Source: Alphaproteobacteria bacterium
GTDB taxonomy: Bacteria; Pseudomonadota; Alphaproteobacteria; Thalassobaculales; Thalassobaculaceae
NCBI GenBank assembly: GCA_024742275.1
Contig: JANSYS010000012.1
Coordinates: forward strand, 1-64,000
Direction: 5' to 3'
Length of the DNA: 64,000 bases
Shown here piece after piece: positions 16,531-25,570 of the stretch; positions within the stretch are counted from its first letter, which is position 1, and every line of letters starts with the position of its first letter. The translations under genes and the position numbers were made by a program. The notes beneath the pieces are model-generated. The model searched no databases. It was not told the origin of the DNA and was given only the letters and a program-made list of their open reading frames with translations.

Positions 16531-17496
16531 TTGGCCGAAGACGAGATCTGGGTCGATCCGGACATGAGACAGGCGATGGCTCGGTCGGCTGAGATCGCCA
16601 AGGAGTACGGCCTTGCGGCCGACCGGTCGACGCTGACGCCCGAGCAGGCGCGCGAGCGGATGGAACTGGACCGCAAATGGTGGAACCAGGAGCGCCCGGC
16701 GATGGCGCGGATTGTCGACACCCATGTCCCGGGGCCGCAGCGCGACATTCCTGTCCGCCTTCTGTACCCGCAGGACGCGGAGACCCTTCCGGTCCTCGTC
16801 TATCTGCATGGCGGCGGCTGGGTCGTCGGATCGCTGGAGACCCACGCCCGATCCATGCATCTCCTTGCCCACGCGTCCGGCTGCGTCGTCGCGGCGGTCG
16901 ACTACGCGCTGGCGCCGGAGGCGAAATTTCCGGGCGCTATCGACGAGACGGTCGCGGTGGTTGATTTCATCACGGCGTCCGGCGCCGAGTGGTCCGTCGA
17001 TCCCGCCCGTCTCGCGCTCGGCGGCGACAGTGCCGGCGCAAACCTCGCCGTCGGAGCCGAACTCGCCCTGCAGCAGCGCGGCCGCTCGCCGGTCAAGGCG
17101 CTCGGCCTGGTGTACGGGGTGTTCGGCGACGATTTCGACACTGCCAGCTACCGGACCTTCGGCGGCGGCGCCTGGGGTCTGACCACGGCCGACATGAAGG
17201 CGTATTTCGATCACTATCTCGGTGTGCCGGCCGACTGGGACGACCCGCGGGCCGTGCCGATGAAGGCGGATGTCGGCGGCTTCCCGACCTGCTTTCTGCA
17301 TGCCGCGGGGGTAGATGTGCTGCGCGACGACTCCCGCCTGTTCTACGAGAAACTCAAGGCGGCCGGCGTGCCCACCGAACATACCGAGCACGCGGGCATC
17401 ATCCACGGGTCCATGGGTCAGACCCGGATGGTCGCCAAGGCGCGCGATCTGATTTCTGGCCTCGGCGCACAACTTGCCGGCGCGCTCGGAAGGTAG
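16531..17496 (+). CDS. Alpha/beta hydrolase, HSL-type esterase
   Basis: A 321-residue enzyme of the hormone-sensitive-lipase group. It has the oxyanion motif HGGG (93-96) and nucleophile motif GDSAG (165-169, Ser167), with Asp in GVDVLRDDS and His in HAGIIHG completing the triad. It hydrolyses short-chain carboxyl esters or lactones. The start is TTG, supported by AAGGAG five to six bases upstream; the next ATG is 11 codons in. It lies 21 bases after the sulfatase gene and five bases before an enoyl-CoA hydratase, so the three are probably one transcript. Confidence 0.87.
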   Translation: MAEDEIWVDPDMRQAMARSAEIAKEYGLAADRSTLTPEQARERMELDRKWWNQERPAMARIVDTHVPGPQRDIPVRLLYPQDAETLPVLVYLHGGGWVVGSLETHARSMHLLAHASGCVVAAVDYALAPEAKFPGAIDETVAVVDFITASGAEWSVDPARLALGGDSAGANLAVGAELALQQRGRSPVKALGLVYGVFGDDFDTASYRTFGGGAWGLTTADMKAYFDHYLGVPADWDDPRAVPMKADVGGFPTCFLHAAGVDVLRDDSRLFYEKLKAAGVPTEHTEHAGIIHGSMGQTRMVAKARDLISGLGAQLAGALGR

Positions 17497-17501
17497 GCGA
17501 C

Positions 17502-18296
17502 ATGGGTGACGTGGTTCTCTGTTCGGTGGACAGGCGCGGGGTGGCCACGGTCACCCTGAACCGACCGGAGCGTAACAACGCCTATAACGGCGACGTCATC
17601 GAGGCGCTGAATTCCGGTGTCGAGGCGTTGGCGGCCGATCCCGCGGTGCGGGTCGTCGTGATCCGCGGAAACGGGAAGCATTTCCAGGCGGGCGCCGACC
17701 TGTCCTGGCTCAAGGAGATGGGCCAGCTCAGCCCGCTGGAGAACGTCGAGGTTTCCCGGCGCACGGCGAGCGCGATCCAGGGGCTGACGGAAATACCGAA
17801 ACCGACCGTCGCCCTGATCCATGGCGGCTGCTTCGGCGGCGGAACGGGAATCGCGGCCGCGGCCGACGTGGTCATCGCCAGCGAAGACGCGGTCTTCTCG
17901 ATTACCGAAGCGCGCTGGGGCGTCATGGCGGGGATCATCGTGCCGCACCTGAACGCCGCCATCGGTGCGCGCAACGTGCGCCGCTACGCGCTGACTTGCG
18001 AGCGGTTCGGGGCGGCAACGGCGCGGGAAATCGGGCTGGTGCATCAGGTCTGTCCGGAAGGAGGCCTCGACGAGGCGGCGGCGCCGGTCCTCGACGGACT
18101 GCTGATGAGCGCACCCGAGGCGTTGGCCCAAACGAAGCGCCGGGCGCTGGTCGAGGCCGGGCTGGTGCTGTCGGGCGCGCATTTCAGCGAACTGGTCGAG
18201 GAGCACGCCCTCAAGCGTCAAAGCGACGAGGCGAAGGAGGGTTTGGCGAGCTTCCTGGAGAAGCGCCCGCCAAGCTGGTATCCGGGCGAGGCTTAG
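17502..18296 (+). CDS. Enoyl-CoA hydratase family, methylglutaconyl-CoA-hydratase-like
   Basis: A 264-residue crotonase-fold protein. GKHFQAGADLSWLKEM forms the oxyanion region. GCFGGGTGIAAAADV has glycine (Gly116) where classical hydratases have the first catalytic Glu, while the second is kept (Glu136 in SITEARWG). This pattern and the C-terminal EEHALKRQSDEAKEG are close to LiuC/AUH methylglutaconyl-CoA hydratases of leucine breakdown. No other leucine genes are near. Its last four bases overlap the end of the convergent MFS gene. The start follows GGAAGG about nine bases upstream. Confidence 0.83.
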   Translation: MGDVVLCSVDRRGVATVTLNRPERNNAYNGDVIEALNSGVEALAADPAVRVVVIRGNGKHFQAGADLSWLKEMGQLSPLENVEVSRRTASAIQGLTEIPKPTVALIHGGCFGGGTGIAAAADVVIASEDAVFSITEARWGVMAGIIVPHLNAAIGARNVRRYALTCERFGAATAREIGLVHQVCPEGGLDEAAAPVLDGLLMSAPEALAQTKRRALVEAGLVLSGAHFSELVEEHALKRQSDEAKEGLASFLEKRPPSWYPGEA

Positions 18297-19507
18297 GGTG
18301 CCGGTTTCGTGTTCGGCAGGCGCCACGCGAGAAGGTTGGTGATCAGCATCGTGCCGGCCAGCGCGTAGAACGTGGCAACGAGGCCGTAGGTGTCGGCAAT
18401 CATGCCGCCGACCACGGGGGCCAGGATCGACAGTCCGGTCTGCGCGCCGAACATGAGGCTGGTCGCGGATCCGCCGAGCCTGGACGGGGTCAGATCCATC
18501 ATCCAGGAATGCACAACCGGGCGGATGGCGAAGAGCGCAAAGCCGAGCACCGAAACACCCGCGATGAACGACACCTCGCCGCCGAGCAGTGTGAGAACGA
18601 CGATGGCGACGGTGGAAACGCCAAGGCCGGCCAGAACGATCTGTCGGCGCCCGACCCGATCCGAGAGGCGTCCAGCAATCGGCGTGGCAATGAGGCCGCC
18701 TCCCTGAAGCGCGGCGAGCGCGATCCCCATGACGAGCGGCGAGACGGCCATTTCGTGGGCGAGATAAAGCGGCAGGAACACCATCAACCCGTTTTGGGTC
18801 ATGGATCGGAACGCCGACATCAGGCAGAGCCCCAGCACCGCCTTGTCCTTCACCACCGCGGCGAGGCCGGAGAGATACTGGGCGAAATCGACGCCTTTGC
18901 CGCCCTCCCCGTGGCTGGAACCGGGCGCACGCCCGAGGCCGATGGCAATGACAGCCGCGACGGCCAGAACCGGCAGGGACGCATAGAGCGCGACGCCCTG
19001 CCAGGTCAGCGCGGCCAGAAGCGCGCCGGCGGCGAGAGGGGCGATGGCGTCACCGAGGCCGGCCCCGAGCGCATGGACTGACAGGGCCCAGCCGCGCTGA
19101 CCGGGGAACCGGGCGGAGAGATAACTGATCGCCGGGGGATGCCAGAGATTGTTCGACACGCCGATCACGGCCACCAGCCCCACCACCGCCAGAAGCCCGC
19201 CTACCAGACCCAGGGTCGCGAGCGCCGCCGCCCCCAGCAGGAGCGAGATCACCTGCAACGCGACCCGTCTTCCGGTCACGTCGGTCAGCGGCCCCGACCC
19301 GAGATTGGCGAGGAAGGCGCTGACGTGCAGGATCGACACAAGCAGGCCAGTCGCGGCGTAGTCGAGGCCCAGCGTGGTCGAGAGGCTTGGCAACAGCAGA
19401 TAGAATGTGGCCGCGACCCAATGAGTCGCCCCATGACCGAGGCCGACAAGGGCGATGGGCACGTTGTCTCGGGCATTGAGGCCGGTCAGGCGTTCGGCGA
19501 TTGACAT
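18293..19507 (-). CDS. Major facilitator superfamily transporter
   Basis: A 404-residue polytopic protein with about twelve hydrophobic helices. Intracellular loop motifs typical of MFS are visible: GPLTDVTGRRVALQ between helices 2 and 3, and the duplicate GRLSDRVGRRQIVLAG in the second half. It probably exports a drug or metabolite (DHA1-like). The frame is open 64 codons upstream, but that region is proline/arginine-rich and unlike an MFS N-terminus; the ATG used gives MSIAERLTGLNARDN. It converges on the hydratase gene with a four-base overlap of coding ends. Confidence 0.85.
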   Translation of the reverse strand: MSIAERLTGLNARDNVPIALVGLGHGATHWVAATFYLLLPSLSTTLGLDYAATGLLVSILHVSAFLANLGSGPLTDVTGRRVALQVISLLLGAAALATLGLVGGLLAVVGLVAVIGVSNNLWHPPAISYLSARFPGQRGWALSVHALGAGLGDAIAPLAAGALLAALTWQGVALYASLPVLAVAAVIAIGLGRAPGSSHGEGGKGVDFAQYLSGLAAVVKDKAVLGLCLMSAFRSMTQNGLMVFLPLYLAHEMAVSPLVMGIALAALQGGGLIATPIAGRLSDRVGRRQIVLAGLGVSTVAIVVLTLLGGEVSFIAGVSVLGFALFAIRPVVHSWMMDLTPSRLGGSATSLMFGAQTGLSILAPVVGGMIADTYGLVATFYALAGTMLITNLLAWRLPNTKPAP

Positions 19508-19673
19508 GGTGAAGCCGAGGTTGCGTCGGGAATGCGAGAGTACCATGTTCGCCGAGGGCGTCAGTCGGTAAACACTCTCCGCTCCTCTCGGCGGTCGACA
19601 TGTCGGTTCCCGCCGACTAGAAGGCCCCGGCGGTCTTGGAACAAGCCGGACCGGGCGAATGGGGAGCGGCGGC

Positions 19674-20258
19674 GTGTCCGACTGGCTCGACGGCATCATC
19701 GGAGAAGCGACGGTTTCGCCTTTCGAAACGATCCTTCTTGTCGTGCTGCTTTCCGGCGCGTTGATGATCGTCTTCTACGCGATCCGAACAGGCGTGCCGC
19801 CGCAATCCTCCGGCAGGGCGGCACGTCAGGCATTGCTTCACCTTCTGCCGGACACGATCGACGGGCCGATCGTCGATCTTGGCTCCGGTTGGGGCGCGTT
19901 GGTCGAGGACATTGGCGAGCGATACCCGGAGAATCTGGTCGTCGGGTACGAACTATCGCCCATCCCCTATTGGATCTCGTGCCTGCGCCTGAAGTTGAAG
20001 ACTCGTCCCAACGTGGAATATCGGCGGGCCGATTTTCTAAAGGCGGACCTTTCCGAGTTCCGGGCCGCCACCTGCTACCTGATGATCGGCGCGATGAAGC
20101 CGCTCGCCTCCAAGCTGCTCGAACTGCCGGACGGCGCGGTCGTCGTCTCAAACGCCTTCTCTCTCCACGGATGGGAGGCGGACGAAACGATCACGCTCTC
20201 CGTCACCGGAGCGACGAACTACTACCGCTACATCGTCCGCCGCGACCCCGGTGCATGA
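19674..20258 (+). CDS. Membrane-anchored class I SAM-dependent methyltransferase-like protein
   Basis: A 194-residue protein. Residues 12-38 form one hydrophobic helix (FETILLVVLLSGALMIVFYA), followed by a short Rossmann methyltransferase domain with SAM motif I IVDLGSGWGALV, acidic motif II VVGYELSP and a motif near VEYRRADFLKAD. Its C-terminal part is short for a typical class I enzyme. GTG is preferred because GGGGAG lies five bases before it; an ATG five codons upstream is the alternative. The target is unknown. It may be co-expressed with the downstream M20 gene, though about 70 bases separate them. Confidence 0.75.
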   Translation: MSDWLDGIIGEATVSPFETILLVVLLSGALMIVFYAIRTGVPPQSSGRAARQALLHLLPDTIDGPIVDLGSGWGALVEDIGERYPENLVVGYELSPIPYWISCLRLKLKTRPNVEYRRADFLKADLSEFRAATCYLMIGAMKPLASKLLELPDGAVVVSNAFSLHGWEADETITLSVTGATNYYRYIVRRDPGA

Positions 20259-20331
20259 TACCCGGTCTTCGGGATGGTGACGGGCGGCAGGAGGGCGCGA
20301 TAGGCTGCGCTTTACCCACCTGGAGGACCCG

Positions 20332-21567
20332 ATGCCGAAGATAAATGCCGAGCGCCTGCTTGCCGACCTGGACCATCTGCGCACCATCGGCGGTGTGGAG
20401 ACCGGCGTGGTTCGCACCGCGCTGAGCGAGAAGGACATGGAGGCCCGGCGCTGGCTGAAGACCCGCTTCGAGGAGGCGGGGCTGGAGACTACGATCGACG
20501 GCGTCGGCAATGTCTTCGGCCGCACCTCTAAGCCGGGACCGGTTCTGCTGATCGGGAGCCACTCCGACACCCAGCCGCGGGGCGGCTGGCTCGACGGAGC
20601 GCTCGGCGTGATCTACGGGTTGGAGATCGCCCGGTGCCTTGCCGAAGACCCGGAGACGGCGGATTTGGCGGTGGATGTCGTTTCCTGGCAGGACGAGGAG
20701 GGCTCTTTCCTGGGGTGCCTCGGAAGCCGGTCCTGGGCTGGCGTGCTCGATCCCGAGGCGGAGCGGGCGGCCGTGGGCCGGGACGGAACCAAGCTAACGG
20801 ATGCCATAGCCGCTGCCGGGCTAACCGACGTTCCCCGGCTACTGATCGAGGAGAACCGCTATCTCGGCTATCTCGAGGCGCATATAGAGCAGGGTGCCTA
20901 TCTCGAGGAGGCCCGGCAGCATGTGGGCGTGGTGACCGCCATCGTCGGTATCCGTGCTATGCGCTTCACGTTCCACGGCGAGCAGAACCACGCGGGCACG
21001 ACCACCATGGCCCGGCGCAAGGACGCGGCGACCGCGCTCTACGAACTGGCCTATCGGGTCAATCAGGAGTTCCCGAAGGTCGCCGGAGAGCGCACGGTCT
21101 GGACCATGGGCCGAGCCTCGGTCCAACCGGGAGCCGCATCGATCGTGCCGGGCTATGCCGAACTGGATCTTCAGTTCCGGGACCAGGACGAGAGCATTCT
21201 CGATCGGTTCGAGGAAATCGCCGCCGCCATCGCCGACGACATCAACAGCCGTGGCAAGGCGAGGGTCGACTACACCCGCTCGCGCCAGCCGGTCCGCCCC
21301 TCCTTCATGGACACGGGCTTTCAGCGGCATATCGCCGCCGCCGCCGAGGCGACCGTTCCTGGCAAGTGGCAGTCGATGCCCTCGGCTGCGGGGCACGACC
21401 CGATGGTCCTGGTGGCGAAGTTGCCGTGCGCGATGCTGTTCATCCCCTCGATCGGCGGCATCAGCCACGATTTCGCCGAGGATAGCGATCGCGGGGATAT
21501 CGCCATCGGGTGCCAGGTATTGGCGGATGCGGCCGCCACGATCCTTCAGGAGCGACGCAACGCATGA
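20332..21567 (+). CDS. M20-family Zn-dependent amidohydrolase (allantoate amidohydrolase/N-carbamoyl amino-acid hydrolase)
   Basis: A 411-residue enzyme. GSHSDTQPRGGWLDGALGV (His77, Asp88), the DEEGSFLGCLGSRSW segment (Glu122/123) and YLEAHIEQG give the bimetal ligands and acid/base of the allantoate amidohydrolase/N-carbamoyl-L-amino-acid hydrolase/beta-ureidopropionase group. It would cleave an N-carbamoyl or ureido group to release ammonia and CO2. CTGGAGGA eight bases upstream supports the start. The stop overlaps the next start (ATGA), so it is coupled to a 2-keto-4-pentenoate-hydratase-like gene. Confidence 0.87.
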   Translation: MPKINAERLLADLDHLRTIGGVETGVVRTALSEKDMEARRWLKTRFEEAGLETTIDGVGNVFGRTSKPGPVLLIGSHSDTQPRGGWLDGALGVIYGLEIARCLAEDPETADLAVDVVSWQDEEGSFLGCLGSRSWAGVLDPEAERAAVGRDGTKLTDAIAAAGLTDVPRLLIEENRYLGYLEAHIEQGAYLEEARQHVGVVTAIVGIRAMRFTFHGEQNHAGTTTMARRKDAATALYELAYRVNQEFPKVAGERTVWTMGRASVQPGAASIVPGYAELDLQFRDQDESILDRFEEIAAAIADDINSRGKARVDYTRSRQPVRPSFMDTGFQRHIAAAAEATVPGKWQSMPSAAGHDPMVLVAKLPCAMLFIPSIGGISHDFAEDSDRGDIAIGCQVLADAAATILQERRNA

Positions 21568-22358
21568 CGCCGGATTCTCGAAACGACCTTGCGGACCTGC
21601 TGGTCAAGGCTCGGACGGGCGGAGCGCCGACGCCGCAGCCGCCGGTCGAACTGGAACCGGACGGCGTCGCGGAGGGCTATGCCGTTCAGGCGCTGGTCCA
21701 TGAGAGATTGGAGGCGGCGGGTTTCGGACCCCGCATCGGGCACAAGATCGGGTGCACCACGCCGGTCATGCAGTCTTACCTGCGGATCGATCATCCCTGC
21801 GCCGGCGAGGTCTTCGCCTCCACGGTCTACGAGCATATGGCCGACCTACCGCTGGCTCGTTTTCATCGCGTCGGCGTCGAGTGCGAGATCGCATGCCGCC
21901 TCGGTGCCGACCTGCCGCAGACGGGAGTGCCCTACGACCGGGGAAACGTGAAACGGGCGGTGGCGGCATTGATGCCCGGCATTGAGATCGTCGACGACCG
22001 GTACGCCCACTTTCCGTCTCTCTCCGCCCCGGTTCTGATCGCGGACGACTTCTTCAACGCCGGTGTGGTGCTGGGCGAAGCGTTCGAGAACTGGCGGGAT
22101 CTCGACCTCGACGCGATCGAGGGGGAGATGTATGTCGACAAGGTCCGGGCGGGATCCGGTCGAGGGCGCGATATCCTCGGGCACCCGATGGAGGCATTGG
22201 CCTGGCTCGCCAACCATAGGATCTCTCTAGGCCGGCCACTTAAGGCTGGAGAGTTCGTGATGCTCGGAAGCGTTGTGAAGACGATCCATTTCACCCGGCC
22301 GGCCGAAGTCCTGATCCGCTTCGAGCATCTTGGCGAGGCGCGGGTGCATTTCGCCTGA
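21564..22358 (+). CDS. 2-keto-4-pentenoate hydratase/FAH-superfamily protein
   Basis: A 264-residue protein. GHKIGCTTPVMQ, VGVECEIACRLGADL and GIEIVDDRYAHF are the expected segments of the MhpD/2-oxopent-4-enoate hydratase and 4-oxalocrotonate decarboxylase branch, with acidic metal ligands in ECEIA. It would hydrate or decarboxylate a short unsaturated 2-keto acid, normally in aromatic meta-cleavage. Here the partner is an amidohydrolase, so the substrate may be a keto acid from a cleaved N-carbamoyl compound; this is inference. The four-base overlap decides the start over an in-frame ATG upstream. Confidence 0.83.
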   Translation: MTPDSRNDLADLLVKARTGGAPTPQPPVELEPDGVAEGYAVQALVHERLEAAGFGPRIGHKIGCTTPVMQSYLRIDHPCAGEVFASTVYEHMADLPLARFHRVGVECEIACRLGADLPQTGVPYDRGNVKRAVAALMPGIEIVDDRYAHFPSLSAPVLIADDFFNAGVVLGEAFENWRDLDLDAIEGEMYVDKVRAGSGRGRDILGHPMEALAWLANHRISLGRPLKAGEFVMLGSVVKTIHFTRPAEVLIRFEHLGEARVHFA

Positions 22359-22528
22359 AGAAAAGCAATTCCGGCGTTTCGAGCTGGTGCGGGCCTGGGC
22401 CATGCTCCGTGCGCTGCGTTCTGCGGCGCAGGTGAGATGCTATCTTTAGTTAATTATTATACTTTTAACGGATTGTTTATCGATTGGATTTTTAATCGCC
22501 CCAACGTTGCTTGTTAGTGGAGTTCGCC

Positions 22529-24250
22529 ATGGGCGCTCATTTGATTCGCCGGCTGAGCCTGACGGCCAAAGCCTGCCTCGTCACCGTCATGCTTCTGGTT
22601 TTCCTAGCCGTCGCCCTGTCCTATGCAGCGGTCAGTGCGGTTGAGGAGTCGATCAACCGGGAAGCCATCAACCGCCAGAATTCCAGCCTGCGCATCGCGG
22701 CAATGGAGTTCTCCAATCAGTATCCCCAGATCGACGTTGCTTTCGATGGCAACGGGCTGGTCAGCAAGATCGTTGCGCCCGAGTTGCCGAGTTTCGAGAG
22801 CCACGACATGATCGACCGGATCGGCAAAATGACCGGAGAGACGGCCACAGTCTTCGCCTGGGAGGCGGAGAGCAAAGACTTCTGGCGCAAGACGACGAAC
22901 ATCATCAAGCCGGATGGGAATCGTGCCGTCGGCACCCCGCTCGGCCAGAACGGCGCAGTCTACAAGATCGTCAGGGACGGCAATACATTCCTTGGCCAGG
23001 CTGTGATCCTCGGTACGCCCTACTACACCGTCTACCAGCCGATCTTCTCCACGGGTGGAGATGTCATCGGCATCCTTTACGCGGGCGTTCAGAAGGAGCG
23101 GATCGAGGCGGTTCTCTATGACATCAAGTGGTCGCTCGGTATCGCCGCGGCCATCGCTGCGGCCATCGGGATTGCCCTGGCGTTGCTCGTGTTCCGCGCC
23201 ATGATGCGGCCGATTCCGGCGATTTGCGACGTGATGGGTCGGCTGGCGCGGGACGAGGTCGATGTCCAGGTTCCTTACCGTGAGCGCGGCGATGAGATCG
23301 GTCAGATCGCCCAGGCGGTCGAAGTCTTCCGGGCCAACGCCAAGGAGAAAATCGAGCTCAAGGCCCGCGAGGAAGAATCCGCGCGCCGGTCCGAGGAAGA
23401 GAAGCGCGCTGCGATGAGCCGGTTCATGGATGACTTCGAGTCCGGTGTGGGCGATGTCGTCCGCCAGGTCTCGACCAAGGCGGCTGCCATGCGCGACACC
23501 GCTCAGTCGATGACGGCCTCCAGCCAGCAGGCGAGTTCGGAGGCCGCGACCGTGGTCGCAACGGCCCAGAGCGCTTCGACGAACGTGGAAACTGTCGCAG
23601 CGGCGGCGGACGAACTCCGAAGCTCGATCACCGAGATCAGCCAGCAGATGGGACACCAGACCCAGGCGGCTGCGGAAGCGGTCGACGCGGCGGATGCCAG
23701 CGATCGGGAGATCAAGGGTCTGGCTGCGAAGGTGGAGGCCATCGGAGAAGTGGTGAACCTGATCACCAGCATCGCCGAGCAGACCAACCTCCTGGCCCTC
23801 AACGCGACGATCGAAGCGGCTCGGGCCGGCGATGCCGGCAAGGGGTTCGCCGTCGTTGCTTCCGAGGTGAAGTCCCTGGCAACCCAGACGGCGAAGGCCA
23901 CCGAAGAGATCGCCGCCCAGATCCAGGGCGTTCAGGAGCAGACCGGCAGCGCCGTGACCGCCATCGGCGATATCAGTCAGCGCATCGACAAGATCCGGGA
24001 AATCTCTTCGACCATCGCCTCGGCGATCGAGGAGCAGAACGCCGCAGCTTCCGAAATCGGCCGCAATACCCAGGAGGCCGCGTCGGGAACCCAGCAGGTG
24101 TCCAGTGCCATCGGCAACGTCACCGAGGCCACCGGTCTCGTCGGGTCGGCGGCGGCCGAGGTGCTTGATGCCGCCGACGACCTGTCCTTGCAGGCGCGGC
24201 AACTCACGACCAAGGTGACGGAGTTCGTCGACCGCGTCCGCGCGGCCTGA
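22529..24250 (+). CDS. Methyl-accepting chemotaxis protein 1 (Cache sensor)
   Basis: A 573-residue chemoreceptor. Helix 1 is at about 11-38, an extracytoplasmic Cache-type ligand domain follows (about 40-195, ending [20 protein letters not shown]), then helix 2 (202-224), a HAMP domain (225-280) and a long signalling domain. The hairpin tip reads [20 protein letters not shown], the invariant CheA/CheW contact. The start is chosen from GGAG about six bases upstream. The C-terminus ends without the NWETF-type CheR tether. An AT-rich 90-base stretch precedes the gene, and a strong hairpin follows its stop. Confidence 0.9.
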   Translation: MGAHLIRRLSLTAKACLVTVMLLVFLAVALSYAAVSAVEESINREAINRQNSSLRIAAMEFSNQYPQIDVAFDGNGLVSKIVAPELPSFESHDMIDRIGKMTGETATVFAWEAESKDFWRKTTNIIKPDGNRAVGTPLGQNGAVYKIVRDGNTFLGQAVILGTPYYTVYQPIFSTGGDVIGILYAGVQKERIEAVLYDIKWSLGIAAAIAAAIGIALALLVFRAMMRPIPAICDVMGRLARDEVDVQVPYRERGDEIGQIAQAVEVFRANAKEKIELKAREEESARRSEEEKRAAMSRFMDDFESGVGDVVRQVSTKAAAMRDTAQSMTASSQQASSEAATVVATAQSASTNVETVAAAADELRSSITEISQQMGHQTQAAAEAVDAADASDREIKGLAAKVEAIGEVVNLITSIAEQTNLLALNATIEAARAGDAGKGFAVVASEVKSLATQTAKATEEIAAQIQGVQEQTGSAVTAIGDISQRIDKIREISSTIASAIEEQNAAASEIGRNTQEAASGTQQVSSAIGNVTEATGLVGSAAAEVLDAADDLSLQARQLTTKVTEFVDRVRAA

Positions 24251-24274
24251 TCTTCGGCAGCCGGCCGCTAACGG

Positions 24275-24308
24275 ACGGGCCCGGCGCCTTGCGGCGTCGG
24301 GCCCGTGT
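24275..24308 (+). terminator. Strong hairpin after chemoreceptor 1
   Basis: ACGGGCCCGGCGCC pairs over 14 positions (one G-U) with GGCGTCGGGCCCGT across a TTGC loop. Only a short TCCTTT follows, so it may stop transcription as a weak intrinsic or Rho-assisted terminator. The remaining 210 bases before the exonuclease gene show no other feature. Confidence 0.5.
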
Positions 24309-24519
24309 CCTTTGGCGAAAACCGTCGCACTCCTCTCTCCCCGAAGGCGCAGAGCCTGTCCCTGTTTCCGAACTGGCGCAGCGCTGATCCTGATCTCGAT
24401 GCGCCTATGCGCGGTGCCTCCCGACGACGTGCAGCGCGGCTGCTTGGTCGCCGCGTCCAAGGTTCCGCAGATGCGCGACAGCCGTTGACGGAAGATGGGG
24501 GCGGCCTACCCTTGGGGCC

Positions 24520-25557
24520 ATGCGTCCGCCCGCCCCCGCGCCCCATCCCGAGACCTGGATCGAGATTCGTCCCGCCGGCATGTACTGCGTGCCGGGCAGG
24601 TTCTATGTGGATCCGGTGAGGCCGGTAGACCGCGCCGTCATTACCCATGGCCATGCCGACCATGCCCGCGCCGGCCATGGCGCCGTCGCGGCGACGCCCG
24701 AGACCCTCGCCATCATGACGGCGCGATACGGCGCCGAGCCGGAGCAGAACCGGCAGCCGTTGCGTTACGGCGAGTCGCTGAGGATCGGCGAGGTGACGGT
24801 GTCCATGCATCCCGCGGGACATGTGCTCGGCAGTGCGCAGATCTGTTTGGAGTACAGAGGAGCGCGGATCGTGGCATCGGGCGACTACAAGCGCCGTGCC
24901 GATCCGACCTGTGCCGCGTTTGAGCCGGTACCCTGCGATGTCTTCGTCACGGAAGCGACCTTCGGTTTGCCCGTGTTCCGACACCCGGACGATCGCGCCG
25001 AGGTCGCAAAGCTGCTCGATAGCGTGGCGCTGTTCCCGGAACGCTGTCATGTCATCGGCGCATACGCCCTCGGAAAGGCGCAGCGGATCATAGCGCTGCT
25101 GCGCCAAGCGGGGTGGGAACGGCCGATCTACGTACACGGAGCCCTCCAGACGCTCTGCGACCTGTACCGGGACCACGGCATCGATCTCGGCGATCTTCAG
25201 CCGGCGACGGCGGGCCGCAAGGGCGTCGCGCGGGACGAGTTCAAGGGCGAGATCGTGATCGCCCCCCCTTCCGCCATCGCCGATCGTTGGGGGCGGCGCC
25301 TGCCGGACCCGGTCGTCTGCATGGCGTCGGGCTGGATGAGGGTGCGCCAGCGCGCCCGCCAGCGTGGGGTGGAGTTGCCGCTGATCATCTCGGATCACGC
25401 TGACTGGGACGAATTGCTGGCGACCTTTGACGATGTCGGCGCACCGGAGATCTGGATCACCCACGGCAGCGAGGAAGCGCTGATGCATGCGGCTGCGGCC
25501 AGGGGGTATCGCGCCCGCGCCCTCGCCTTGGTCGGGTACGAGGAGGAAGAGCAGTGA
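24520..25557 (+). CDS. Ligase-associated MBL-fold DNA exonuclease
   Basis: A 345-residue metallo-beta-lactamase-fold nuclease. ITHGHADHAR (42-50) is the metal-binding HxHxDH motif. GRFYVDPVRPVDRAV before it, VSMHPAGHVLGSAQI after it, and SDHADWDELL near the C-terminus are the signature of the exonuclease encoded next to bacterial ATP-dependent DNA ligases. It should trim DNA ends before joining. The ATP-dependent ligase begins 13 bases downstream. The helicase and phosphoesterase (Lhr-like, PdeM) often found in this cluster are missing here. Confidence 0.9.
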   Translation: MRPPAPAPHPETWIEIRPAGMYCVPGRFYVDPVRPVDRAVITHGHADHARAGHGAVAATPETLAIMTARYGAEPEQNRQPLRYGESLRIGEVTVSMHPAGHVLGSAQICLEYRGARIVASGDYKRRADPTCAAFEPVPCDVFVTEATFGLPVFRHPDDRAEVAKLLDSVALFPERCHVIGAYALGKAQRIIALLRQAGWERPIYVHGALQTLCDLYRDHGIDLGDLQPATAGRKGVARDEFKGEIVIAPPSAIADRWGRRLPDPVVCMASGWMRVRQRARQRGVELPLIISDHADWDELLATFDDVGAPEIWITHGSEEALMHAAAARGYRARALALVGYEEEEQ

Positions 25558-25570
25558 TGGGGGGATCGGC

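Noticed and set aside
14569-17472. A 967-codon open frame on the minus strand
   Set aside because: It runs antisense through the sulfatase and esterase genes, its protein is rich in Arg, Gly, His and Pro, and no domain is visible. It is a by-product of high GC content.
22604-24460. A 618-codon minus-strand frame
   Set aside because: It is antisense to chemoreceptor 1, whose domains are clear. No family is recognisable.
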